Positions 15,835 to 23,522 of a stretch of 64,000 nucleotides of DNA are shown here, piece by piece. The number at the start of each line of letters is the position of its first letter. The first letter of the stretch is position 1. The position numbers and the translations under genes are program-made. This stretch comes from Wolbachia endosymbiont (group A) of Rhinocyllus conicus (GTDB taxonomy: Bacteria > Pseudomonadota > Alphaproteobacteria > Rickettsiales > Anaplasmataceae). The notes beneath the pieces were generated by a model that was given only the letters and a program-made list of their open reading frames with translations, made no database searches and was not told the origin of the DNA. Location of the stretch: the NCBI RefSeq assembly GCF_947250775.1, contig NZ_OX366349.1:868001-932000 (forward strand), written 5' to 3'.

Positions 15835-16491
15835 ATGAATAAAAGTAAAGAAGAAATAGAATTCAGAATATTAGAAAGCAAAGGCAAAGCACTACTTGAT
15901 CGTGAAATAATGGAAACATTTCTAAGTGCAGTACATGAAAGGCCACAAGCTCAAGAAATTGCTAAAAATCTGGTGAATACTTATACGGGAGTAGGAAGGA
16001 TTTTAGGTAGAGAAATGGATGACCTGAAAGTCATAGAAGGAGTAACTGATTCTGCAGTAGCAATGATTATGTGTGTTAAGGAAACACTAGAAAGGGTACT
16101 GAGAGAAAAGCTCAAGAGTGAGCCAATAATGGACTTACAAGGGCTAGTAGAGTACTTAAACGTAAGTATAGGCCACTCAGAAAGGGAATGTGTAAAAATA
16201 CTGTACTTGAATAAAAGGCGCCAATTAATCGGAGAAGAATCCTATATTGGTGAAATGGAAAAAGCACCAGTATACATAAAGGAAATTATAAGAAAAGCAT
16301 TAATAAAGAATGCAACATTAGTAATAATGTCACACAACCATCCTGGGGGACGCTTAGAACCATCAGAAGAAGATCAAGAAGTAACGAAGAGCTTAGCAGC
16401 AGCATGTAGTACTGTAAGCGTAAAATTGTTTGACCATATTATCATCACAAGTGGAGGCTATTTCAGTTTTCGAGAAAACGGATTGTTATAG
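15835..16491 (+). CDS. radC: RadC-family JAB/MPN domain protein (prophage type)
   Basis: 218 residues. The C-terminal JAB/MPN metalloprotease-like fold carries the zinc signature SHNHPGG with downstream Ser/Asp (RLEPSEEDQEVTKSL), followed by LFDHIIITSGGYFSF, typical of RadC. The N-terminal half has the helix-hairpin-like segment. GAAGGG lies about 10 bases before the ATG. RadC copies are standard in WO prophage next to HTH regulators. The historic DNA-repair label is weakly supported for the family, and the actual substrate is unknown. Confidence 0.9.
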   Translation: MNKSKEEIEFRILESKGKALLDREIMETFLSAVHERPQAQEIAKNLVNTYTGVGRILGREMDDLKVIEGVTDSAVAMIMCVKETLERVLREKLKSEPIMDLQGLVEYLNVSIGHSERECVKILYLNKRRQLIGEESYIGEMEKAPVYIKEIIRKALIKNATLVIMSHNHPGGRLEPSEEDQEVTKSLAAACSTVSVKLFDHIIITSGGYFSFRENGLL

Positions 16492-16509
16492 CAGAAAATA
16501 TTTGCAAAT

Positions 16510-16536
16510 CTACTCACTATAATTTATAATGAGTAG
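16510..16536. promoter_or_regulatory. 27-bp near-perfect palindrome, candidate operator
   Basis: The arms CTACTCAcTATAA and TTATAaTGAGTAG are mirror complements around a central T, with one mismatched pair. The site lies 57 bp upstream of the next gene, between radC and the unknown protein. It contains TATAAT-like hexamers and is not followed by a T-run, so an operator overlapping a promoter fits better than a terminator. A regulator from the adjacent XRE genes could bind here; this is inference. Confidence 0.45.
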
Positions 16537-16592
16537 TAAGATGTATAAAGTTTATTGTACGCTTAAAAAGTATTTTTAATAGTGGAGGTAAT

Positions 16593-17789
16593 ATGGGTAA
16601 TAAAATAATCGTACCTTTTGATGATAAGAAAGGAGGTACTTATGAATTAAACGTTGATCTTGATAAATTATCAGAAGGTGAGATGTTAAATGCTATTATA
16701 GGAATTGGTCGTGTTAACCAGCAGTCCACCTTTGTAAGCAAAACTAATAAGGCTAAAAAACCTGGAGAAGTGCCCTTCCCTAATAGAGACGTTCAAATCA
16801 ACTACGGAAAGGGACTTGATTACATATATGGCACAAAACCTATAAGTGATCAAGAAGATAAAAATCCATTTACCTCTGCCTTGCAAAAAATAAAGCCAAG
16901 TATAAGCGAAAGCGAAAAATTGAGCTGGTTTAAAAGTGCTGTGGTAAGAGCAAAAAGTTTAAAAGAGATGAATAAAGTTATAGATGAAGTAATAGATGAT
17001 GGAGCAAGGCTAAATGCATGTAATGATGGGGAATGGAGTTTCGCAGAGTATGTAGTATTAGGTACACATTTTCATAAATTTGATAAGGTTGATCGTAAAA
17101 AGGTAATACGTAAATTAATGTTAAGCGGTGCAGAGTTTCATGATACTCTACTACAGAATAAACTGATAGGTGAAATCTATAATGAGCTACAACCAGAAAT
17201 TCAGCCACAGATAGATAAGCAACTAGAAGAACTAGGAAAAGCTGGTGAAAGTGCTGTTCAGGAAGGAGCTTTAATAGATCTAGAAATAGATAATAGGACG
17301 TTTTTTGTGGAATTCTCTGAGGACAGCAAGGTAGAAGTTGCCAAAGTACTGAAAGCAAACAGAGAGTTAGGAAGTAATATTTTAAAAATTGGCAATAATG
17401 CAGTTGAAGTTAAAAGTGAGAAGGGAGGTATAAGAAACTATACTGATATGTCAGATGGCAGCTCTATTGTATTAGAATTTCCTACGAGCATTGGTAAGCT
17501 AAATATTGTATTGTACCAGGATGTAAAAAACTACGATCAAATACAAGTAAAAGTAGCAGATAAGGAACTGTGGGCTAAATTACAACAAAGAGGAGAAGAA
17601 ATTGGAAAAAATTGCCTTTTTGGGGGAGTGAAACTTCAAGAAGCAGTAGAGAAAGGTAATTTCACTAGATGTGGCATATGGAGTGAAAAATATGCTATAA
17701 AAGAGATTAGCAATGATGAAGTACTCTCTCCACCTTCGTGGGTAAATAGAATATATGGAGGTAGTAAAGAAACCTTTCGGAAAATTTAG
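16593..17789 (+). CDS. Unknown WO accessory protein with a degenerate ankyrin-like segment
   Basis: 398 residues, no recognised enzyme family. A good ribosome site (GTGGAGGTAAT) precedes the ATG. The middle (residues ~110-200) has two degenerate ankyrin-like stretches, VIDDGARLNACNDGEWSFAE and KLMLSGAEFHD. The rest is charged and soluble-looking, with no signal peptide or membrane segment. It lies between RadC and double-HTH regulators, the setting of WO eukaryotic-association genes, so a host-directed role is possible but unproven. Confidence 0.75.
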   Translation: MGNKIIVPFDDKKGGTYELNVDLDKLSEGEMLNAIIGIGRVNQQSTFVSKTNKAKKPGEVPFPNRDVQINYGKGLDYIYGTKPISDQEDKNPFTSALQKIKPSISESEKLSWFKSAVVRAKSLKEMNKVIDEVIDDGARLNACNDGEWSFAEYVVLGTHFHKFDKVDRKKVIRKLMLSGAEFHDTLLQNKLIGEIYNELQPEIQPQIDKQLEELGKAGESAVQEGALIDLEIDNRTFFVEFSEDSKVEVAKVLKANRELGSNILKIGNNAVEVKSEKGGIRNYTDMSDGSSIVLEFPTSIGKLNIVLYQDVKNYDQIQVKVADKELWAKLQQRGEEIGKNCLFGGVKLQEAVEKGNFTRCGIWSEKYAIKEISNDEVLSPPSWVNRIYGGSKETFRKI

Positions 17790-17799
17790 TTCATTTATT

Positions 17800-17829
17800 T
17801 TAAGGTTCCAGAGTTTATTGGAGCCTTAA
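17800..17829. terminator. Stem-loop after the unknown accessory gene
   Basis: Arms TTAAGGTTCCA and TGGAGCCTTAA pair with one G-U and an 8-nt loop, 11 bp after the stop codon. No clear T-run follows, so it may be a weak terminator, an mRNA-stabilising hairpin, or an operator for the regulator starting at 17,875. Confidence 0.4.
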
Positions 17830-17874
17830 CAAAATTGAGCTATAGTAGAAAATATTATATGTGCGGTTCTTTTC

Positions 17875-18771
17875 GTGAAAGGAAATCTAGACTATGAGGT
17901 AGGACAAAAAGTAAAAAATTGGAGGTTAGAGCGAGGTTATACTCAGAAGGACTTAGCAGAGAAAATTGGTGTAAAGTACTGGGTAATACTGCAATATGAG
18001 AAAGGGAACCGTAGAATTTCGATCGAAAGGTTGTATGCTATAGCTGAGGCACTATCAATCAGTATTACCGATCTTATTCCTGTATCAAAAAGCTGTCTTG
18101 AAGATGAGGGAGAAGAAATACTAAATCTAGTAAGAAGATATAAAAAGATTAACGATCAGGAGTTACGTAGAATGTTTTGTTTGCTAACCAAATTTGTCCA
18201 AGTTAGTGAGAAAAGTAGTAGAAAATCGGAAAAAATAAAAATTGCAAAGGGTTTGGTTGAAGCAGGAGTTTCTGTTGATATTGTTGCAAAAACAATTGGC
18301 CTTTCTGCTGATGAATGTGTTGAAGAAAAAACAGGTTCTATCTACTACAAAATAGGAAAGAAGATAAAAGAATGGAGGCTAGTGAGAGAGTATACTCAAA
18401 AAGATTTAGGAGAGAAAATGAGTACAACACGTCACGAAATAAGCAACTATGAACAAGGAAGGACTTCTATTCCACTTGATAAATTATATGGAATAGCAAA
18501 GGTGTTATCAATTAACATTATGGACCTACTTGAACTAACAGGAGATAAGATAGAAAATGAGCTGCCTGATTTGATTAAAGAATACAAAGAAATTGAGAGC
18601 CAAGAACTACGTAGTGCATTAAGAGAGTTTCTATTTGAAGGTATAAGGATTTGTGAAGAAAAAGTGAGAAAAGCGGAAAGGATTAAAGTTGCAAGAGATC
18701 TAGTAAAAGGGGGAATTTCTATTGATATTATTTTGCAAATAGTCGGCTTATCTGCTGATCAAATTGCATGA
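17875..18771 (+). CDS. Prophage-associated regulator with two XRE helix-turn-helix domains (second copy)
   Basis: 298 residues, GTG start. It is closely related to the regulator at 14,753, with the same plan: HTH near residues 10-60 (LERGYTQKDLAEKIGVKYW), linker, AKGLVEAGVSVDIVAKTIGLS, second HTH near 155-215 (VREYTQKDLGEKMSTTRHE) and a final AKDLVKGGISIDIILQ-type tail (ARDLVKGGISIDIILQIVGLS here). The nearby ATG at 17,859 is out of frame. Its 3' end approaches the third regulator closely, suggesting co-transcription. The copies are probably tandem duplicates separated by later changes. Confidence 0.88.
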   Translation: MKGNLDYEVGQKVKNWRLERGYTQKDLAEKIGVKYWVILQYEKGNRRISIERLYAIAEALSISITDLIPVSKSCLEDEGEEILNLVRRYKKINDQELRRMFCLLTKFVQVSEKSSRKSEKIKIAKGLVEAGVSVDIVAKTIGLSADECVEEKTGSIYYKIGKKIKEWRLVREYTQKDLGEKMSTTRHEISNYEQGRTSIPLDKLYGIAKVLSINIMDLLELTGDKIENELPDLIKEYKEIESQELRSALREFLFEGIRICEEKVRKAERIKVARDLVKGGISIDIILQIVGLSADQIA

Positions 18772-18796
18772 AAATTTGTTTCTAAGTAAGGTATAT

Positions 18797-19708
18797 ATGT
18801 TTGTTTCTGTAAGAGATATTAGTTCTATAAGCTACAAAATAGGACAAAAAATAGAAAATAGCAGATTAATGCGAGGTCACACTCAAATAGGATTAGCAAG
18901 TAAAATAGGTTTAACATACCAAAAGGTGAACAGCTATGAACAGGGATATACTGCTATTCCAATTAAAGTATTATATACAATAGCAGAAGAACTATCGGTT
19001 AATACTATAGATCTGCTACCTGAATCAGTAGTAGTAAGAGAGTATAAAGATGAAGACGAAGAAATACTCTATCTAACGAAAATATACGAGGATCAAAAGT
19101 TAGGCAAAATAGTACCTTCATTAGTCAGGTTTGTTCATATTAGCGAGAAAATTAATCAAGAAGAAGCAAAGTTGGAAATAGCAAAAAATCTAGTAAAAGA
19201 AGGAGTTTCAGTTGACATAATTTCCCAGGCAACCGGCTTATCTATTTACGAGTATGATAATACAGAGAGAGAAATCTGCACTGATTCTATATATTACAAA
19301 ATAGGGCAAAGAATAAGAGAATGGAGATTGATAAAAAGGTATACTCAGGAAGATTTAGCAAACAAAGTTGGTGTAACACTCAAGGAAATACACGAATATG
19401 AAAAAGGATATACTGCCATATCATTTGATAAATTATATGAAATAGCAGGGGAATTATCAGTGAATATTAAAGTTCTGCTACCTAAAACAAATGAAGATAG
19501 TGAACTACTCAATTTACTAAGAAAAACTGAAGAGCAGGAATTAGTGAAGAAATTTTTATCTAGGGATATGAAGGATAGTAAAGAAAAGGTTAAAAAAATA
19601 GAAAAAATCAAAGTTGCGAAAAATCTAGCAAAGGAAGGTGTTGCAATTGATATTATTGTGCGAGCAAGTGGCCTAACTGCTGATGAGTTGGGTGATTGTG
19701 AAAATTAA
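18797..19708 (+). CDS. Prophage-associated regulator with two XRE helix-turn-helix domains (third, divergent copy)
   Basis: About 303 residues from the ATG at 18,797, which has AAGG six bases upstream. The ATG at 18,764 would overlap the preceding gene by 8 bases and add 11 residues. Two HTH domains (MRGHTQIGLASKIGLTYQK and IKRYTQEDLANKVGVTLKE) each end in the DII-x5-GLS tail. It is clearly more diverged than the two other copies. A decayed-linker or different operator specificity is possible. It converges with patatin across a ~60-bp gap holding nothing recognisable. Confidence 0.86.
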   Translation: MFVSVRDISSISYKIGQKIENSRLMRGHTQIGLASKIGLTYQKVNSYEQGYTAIPIKVLYTIAEELSVNTIDLLPESVVVREYKDEDEEILYLTKIYEDQKLGKIVPSLVRFVHISEKINQEEAKLEIAKNLVKEGVSVDIISQATGLSIYEYDNTEREICTDSIYYKIGQRIREWRLIKRYTQEDLANKVGVTLKEIHEYEKGYTAISFDKLYEIAGELSVNIKVLLPKTNEDSELLNLLRKTEEQELVKKFLSRDMKDSKEKVKKIEKIKVAKNLAKEGVAIDIIVRASGLTADELGDCEN

Positions 19709-19766
19709 ATTGTGTTAAAGACAGTTAATAGTGTTAAATAACATATTAAGATATAAGTAAAAATAG

Positions 19767-20693
19767 TTATATATTTAATACTTCTATACAGAATTTCTCT
19801 ATCACTTTCTGATTTTCCTCTATCATTGCATTTGCCTCCTCCTGAAGAGATTTGATATTTTTTGATGTAATATTATCCATCTCAGCTGATGCTATTTTTA
19901 ATTGCGATTGTATACGTATATATTTATCAGCTATAACTTGATTAAGTTGATAGTTTACTGCATCTAAACTTGAAGCAAACATCACATGTATTAGTGGTTT
20001 TATCCAGCCTATTTTTCCAAATCTCTTTGAATTGGCATACTCTATGCTTCTATCTGTTCTTCCAGTACCTATCGATAACAGTACAATATCATCATTTGGA
20101 AATAACCTCTTACCACTTGCATATGCACAAGCCGCTGGATTATTGGCAAACACCCCTCCATCCACTAATACCATTTCCTTGTGGTTGATTTTAAGATATT
20201 TAGGTGTAAAGTAAGTAGGTGCTGCAGTTGCTGCTCTTAATACATCCCTTAATTTAATAAAATTCCTATCCTCTTTCCAGCTTTTGAAGAAAAATGGGCA
20301 GTTATTGTGAATATCGTAACTCGTAATCAACACATTACTTAAAGTGTTTTTAAAGACATCATCGCCAAAATATTTATGAAGTACATACTCAATATTTTTA
20401 TGTGGGTATTGTGTACAGTTAAACCAAGATAATATTGATCGCCTGAAGAATGAAGACTTGAAAATATATGACCCGTATTTTTGGTAAAGCTCGACTAAAT
20501 CATTGGCTGAACATTGAGGTTTATCTTTTTTACATAATCCTGCCACAACAATCCCACCGGTTGAAGTACCAGCCATTAGATCAAAGATTTCAGCTACTCT
20601 CTTTCTTGTTCTTTTTTCTATTTCTGCTAGAATGATAACTGGTATTATGCCCCTTATGCCTCCGCCGTCAACTGAAAGGATGTATTTTTTCAT
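19767..20693 (-). CDS. Patatin-like phospholipase
   Basis: 308 residues from MKKYILSVDGGG; a longer frame to 20,747 adds an unlikely N-terminal 18 residues. It has all patatin landmarks: the oxyanion-hole GGGIRG, the nucleophile elbow GTSTGG (Ser of GxSxG), and the catalytic Asp in DGGVFANNP. The family consists of Ser-Asp dyad phospholipase A2/acyl hydrolases. Patatin genes are regular cargo of WO prophages and are suspected to act on host or bacterial membranes; there is no Sec signal, so secretion, if any, would be by another route (inference). It is divergent from the PLD-like gene, with overlapping upstream sequences. Confidence 0.92.
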   Translation of the reverse strand: MKKYILSVDGGGIRGIIPVIILAEIEKRTRKRVAEIFDLMAGTSTGGIVVAGLCKKDKPQCSANDLVELYQKYGSYIFKSSFFRRSILSWFNCTQYPHKNIEYVLHKYFGDDVFKNTLSNVLITSYDIHNNCPFFFKSWKEDRNFIKLRDVLRAATAAPTYFTPKYLKINHKEMVLVDGGVFANNPAACAYASGKRLFPNDDIVLLSIGTGRTDRSIEYANSKRFGKIGWIKPLIHVMFASSLDAVNYQLNQVIADKYIRIQSQLKIASAEMDNITSKNIKSLQEEANAMIEENQKVIEKFCIEVLNI

Positions 20694-20803
20694 ATTTATT
20701 AGTTCTATTAACTTGCTCACTTTTATCAGGGTGTGTTTCTTGTCCAAGTACTACTATATGTTTCACTCCTAGAGAAAATTGTACCAATCTAATAATTGAT
20801 TCT

Positions 20804-21205
20804 ATGGATCATGCTAAAAAATCCGTGTTGGTTCAGGCATACCAATTTACCTCAAAGCCTATTGCACAATCTTTAATTAGAGCAAAAAAACGTGGTGTTG
20901 ATATTAAGGTTATTCTCGACGAATCGCAAGTGAGCTCAAAGTATAGCGTTATCAATGAGCTGTTTCATCAAAGAATACCAATATATATAGACTATAAACC
21001 TGCAATTTCACATAGCAAAATTATGATCATTGATAATCAAAAAATCATAACTGGATCTTTCAATTTTTCTGACGCTGCGCAGAAAGGAAACGCTGAGAAT
21101 CTACTAATTATAACGGGAGATCCTACACTAGTTGAGCAATACGTTGAAAATTGGAAGGATCGTCAATCTCAATCTGATGCTTACACGCCAAAAGTAGAAG
21201 AATAA
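20804..21205 (+). CDS. Phospholipase D-like (single HKD) protein, 5' end probably disrupted
   Basis: 133 residues from the first in-frame ATG. A single HKD motif (HSKIMIID...GSFNFSD) marks the Nuc/PLD-like family, whose members dimerise to form one active site and act as nucleases or lipases. The frame upstream of the ATG stays open and encodes LLVLLTCSLLSGCVSC, a lipobox-like secretion signal expected for this Wolbachia family, but it has no start codon. An ATG at 20,680 is in another frame, so a one-base change may have separated the signal peptide. The protein as it stands would be cytosolic and shortened. It abuts the minus-strand small membrane gene tail to tail. Confidence 0.8.
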   Translation: MDHAKKSVLVQAYQFTSKPIAQSLIRAKKRGVDIKVILDESQVSSKYSVINELFHQRIPIYIDYKPAISHSKIMIIDNQKIITGSFNFSDAAQKGNAENLLIITGDPTLVEQYVENWKDRQSQSDAYTPKVEE

Positions 21206-21421
21206 TTACTTTAAATCAGCTTTAAGCTCATCCAACTCTTCAGAGAGGTTTTTTACCCGCTCTTCCAGACGATATACCGTAACAGTTAATCCATTATTTT
21301 GTTCTATGAGTTTTTCATGTATATGCACTCGTAAATCCAGTTTGGCAAGCCACCAAATCGCCGCTACCGTCTGTATTAACATCGTTATAATTACTGCGAT
21401 TGGGATTTTTTGATTTTTCAT
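21206..21421 (-). CDS. Small membrane protein with coiled-coil tail, phage lysis/anchor candidate
   Basis: 71 residues: one N-terminal transmembrane helix (IPIAVIITMLIQTVAAIWWLA) and a C-terminal heptad-rich coiled coil (LEERVKNLSEELDELKADL). This bitopic layout fits phage holin- or spanin-like accessory proteins, and it lies downstream of the tail genes, but there is no family signature. Transcribed away from the ankyrin gene's 3' end in the same direction. Confidence 0.65.
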   Translation of the reverse strand: MKNQKIPIAVIITMLIQTVAAIWWLAKLDLRVHIHEKLIEQNNGLTVTVYRLEERVKNLSEELDELKADLK

Positions 21422-21468
21422 AATGATTTAAAATATGAATTTATTATGGATAGCTAATTTAGTAACTA

Positions 21469-22002
21469 CTATTTTGATTTATGCTGTTCCTCTGCATTTG
21501 CAAGTAGCTTAATAATTTCTCTGTAAGGTTTATCTTTATTGTGCCGTGATTCTATTACAGCTACATCTCTAGGATTTTTTCCGTCTTTATCTCTAATTTT
21601 GGGATTTGCATCTTTTTCTAATAAAAACCTAATTATTTCTAAATTTCCTCTGTATGCAGCAGAATGTAAAGCTGTCCATTTTTCATATTTTGCTGTGTTT
21701 ATATCAGCTCCTTTCTCTATTAGAAATTTAACAACCTCCAAACATCCTGCACCGGATGCATAATGTAATGCTGTTAATTCGGGAATCTGTGTATTAATAT
21801 CTAATAAATTATTTGCCGAAAATTTTACTACTTCTAGGCTGCAGTTCTTAGAAGCAGTTCGTAATATTGTTTTATAATTATCTGTAGCTTTTGCTCTCAT
21901 ATAGCAATAGGTAATAACAACACATATTATCATTGTTATACACCACCAAAAGTGTAGCTTATTTCTTGAGTCTCTATTCATATTCAATACTTTTTTCAAC
22001 AT
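21469..22002 (-). CDS. Membrane-anchored ankyrin repeat protein of the prophage
   Basis: 177 residues with an N-terminal transmembrane segment (WCITMIICVVITYCYM, residues ~20-36) followed by three to four ankyrin repeats (TALHYASGAGCLEVVKFLIE, WTALHSAAYRGNLEIIRFLLE). The last unit ends KDGKNPRDVAV. It begins 12 bp after the gpD stop, in the same direction, so it probably shares the tail transcript. WO phages carry ankyrin genes at this position. The partner protein is unknown. Confidence 0.88.
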   Translation of the reverse strand: MLKKVLNMNRDSRNKLHFWWCITMIICVVITYCYMRAKATDNYKTILRTASKNCSLEVVKFSANNLLDINTQIPELTALHYASGAGCLEVVKFLIEKGADINTAKYEKWTALHSAAYRGNLEIIRFLLEKDANPKIRDKDGKNPRDVAVIESRHNKDKPYREIIKLLANAEEQHKSK

Positions 22003-22014
22003 TAAACATTTGGG

Positions 22015-22965
22015 TTACTGATTTTTTCTTAACGTTGATGCTGATAACATAGTGCGATAACCTGAACCATCTAACATGTGTTCTGCTCTGTCAATTATCC
22101 ATTCACCGTCTATATCTTGATGAAACCCTAACAAATTAAGTTTCGCCTCTGCAAATAGTTCTGGATTACCAGGCATATTGATATTCAACACTGCATTATT
22201 TCGCTTGAGTTGTTTTAATTTACCATTTGCTGCACTTAATGCTAACTCTACATTCGAGTAAAGCGTTTGTATAGTATAACTTGGACTACCAGAACCAGCT
22301 ATTTCTGATATAGTTTCACCTTTTTCATAGCTATGCCATTTTGCAATTACTGAGTTGTACCTACTCACGGTAAAGTGAACCTTCCAATTTATCGTGTCTT
22401 GAGGTGTAAGCGTTGTTGTTCCTAGAACTTTTCCAGTTGCTGATTTTGCTTTGCCTTTTGGAATAAAGAGTATGTATCCGCCAGCTAACTTTGCCATTGC
22501 CTCGCGTTCTATTGCTATTTTTGTTAGTAAACTTATATCACTTTCTTCTGTTTGGTTAATATGTGGAATCAACACATTTTCAAATTCTTCTGCAACTCTG
22601 CACCCATATCCGTGTTTTTCTGCTATTTCCTTAACCAAGTTACCTAGAGTAATTTGATTCCATTCTTTAGATACTTTTTCCTTTAATGATAGTCTTAAAT
22701 TTGTTGCATGAGCCTTTATTAGTAAGGTTTTAGGTGGACTCTGCACCGTAATTTCATTAACCGTATATACACCCATAGGTACTACTCCAGTTTCTTTGTA
22801 ACCTAAAACGATACTTAATTCATTCGGAATATCTATGTTTTCATCCCTGTAATCAACACACACTTCAACTACATCGTCTATTGTTCCAGATTCATCTGTA
22901 AGGCGCAATGATATGACTCTATCTTTAATTGATTCACATTTATCTATTATAAAATCTGGCTGCAT
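22015..22965 (-). CDS. Phage late control/tail protein gpD (P2-like)
   Basis: 316 residues. It resembles P2 gpD/phage late-control D proteins, the baseplate hub component related to gp27/VgrG. Visible features are a beta-rich N-terminus (VYTVNEITVQSPP), a central KHGYGCRV, and the C-terminal WIIDRAEHML motif typical of the family. The start codon follows the gpX stop directly (TAAATG), implying coupled translation. It ends the P2-like order U-X-D. Confidence 0.88.
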   Translation of the reverse strand: MQPDFIIDKCESIKDRVISLRLTDESGTIDDVVEVCVDYRDENIDIPNELSIVLGYKETGVVPMGVYTVNEITVQSPPKTLLIKAHATNLRLSLKEKVSKEWNQITLGNLVKEIAEKHGYGCRVAEEFENVLIPHINQTEESDISLLTKIAIEREAMAKLAGGYILFIPKGKAKSATGKVLGTTTLTPQDTINWKVHFTVSRYNSVIAKWHSYEKGETISEIAGSGSPSYTIQTLYSNVELALSAANGKLKQLKRNNAVLNINMPGNPELFAEAKLNLLGFHQDIDGEWIIDRAEHMLDGSGYRTMLSASTLRKNQ

Positions 22966-23175
22966 TTATTCCCAGACCTTTAATTTTGACTTTTGTACTG
23001 GTTTCTGAATAGTAGGAAGCTTTATCTTTAATCCTGCAGGCAAAAAGCTTCCGTATTCTGCCAAACCTAAGTTCTCTGCTAGTACTAATTCCACTACTCC
23101 ATCCGTAAATCCGTAATGTTTCCAGCAAATCAGATCTAACATCTCATTTTCTTTACTCACATAGTATATAGTCAT
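22966..23175 (-). CDS. Phage tail protein gpX (LysM-like)
   Basis: 69 residues, the usual size of P2 gpX. It has a LysM-like fold: YVSKENEMLDLICWKHYG, then VLAENLGLAEYGSFLPAGLKI. It overlaps the gpU stop by four bases (ATGA) and abuts gpD. In P2-like phages it is a tail-baseplate component. An out-of-frame shadow covers the same bases and is not a gene. Confidence 0.9.
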   Translation of the reverse strand: MTIYYVSKENEMLDLICWKHYGFTDGVVELVLAENLGLAEYGSFLPAGLKIKLPTIQKPVQKSKLKVWE

Positions 23176-23522
23176 CTATAGCTTTTTAAACTCAAACTAA
23201 ATTCAACTTTTCTTGGTAGTCCATTAGGTAAAAAATACATCTGCTTTTCTTCTAACCTAGTAATTACGAATTGTCCTAAAATATTACCTAAACTATCTAC
23301 TAAAATATGTGGTTTTTCAGTTTCTTTCACACTCTTTAATTGATTTAGCACGTTGAGATTATGCAGATAAATCATTCCTTCTAAATCTATATTTTCTACA
23401 CCTTGACCGATATTTTGTAATAGTGGCATATTTTCAATACACTCAATCGTGCTCCAACGATTTTCTCTGCTATACTTTAAACTTGTGGAAGCAAACTTAT
23501 ACGGACCAAGAGATAGCATCAA
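23172..23522 (-). CDS. Phage tail protein gpU
   Basis: 116 residues. It resembles P2 gpU-type tail proteins, with LGPYKFASTSLKYSRENRWS at the N-terminus, an internal GQGVENIDLEGMIY and a beta-rich end (PRKVEFSLSLKSY). It overlaps the tape-measure stop and the gpX start by four bases each, the tight coupling expected of a tail cassette. Role: tail-tube completion or baseplate, by family. Confidence 0.87.
   Translation of the reverse strand: MMLSLGPYKFASTSLKYSRENRWSTIECIENMPLLQNIGQGVENIDLEGMIYLHNLNVLNQLKSVKETEKPHILVDSLGNILGQFVITRLEEKQMYFLPNGLPRKVEFSLSLKSYR

Noticed and set aside
20694..20747. Longer N-terminus for patatin
   Set aside because: Patatin family proteins begin just before the GGGIRG motif; the added residues are basic, unlike homologues, and no ribosome site supports them.
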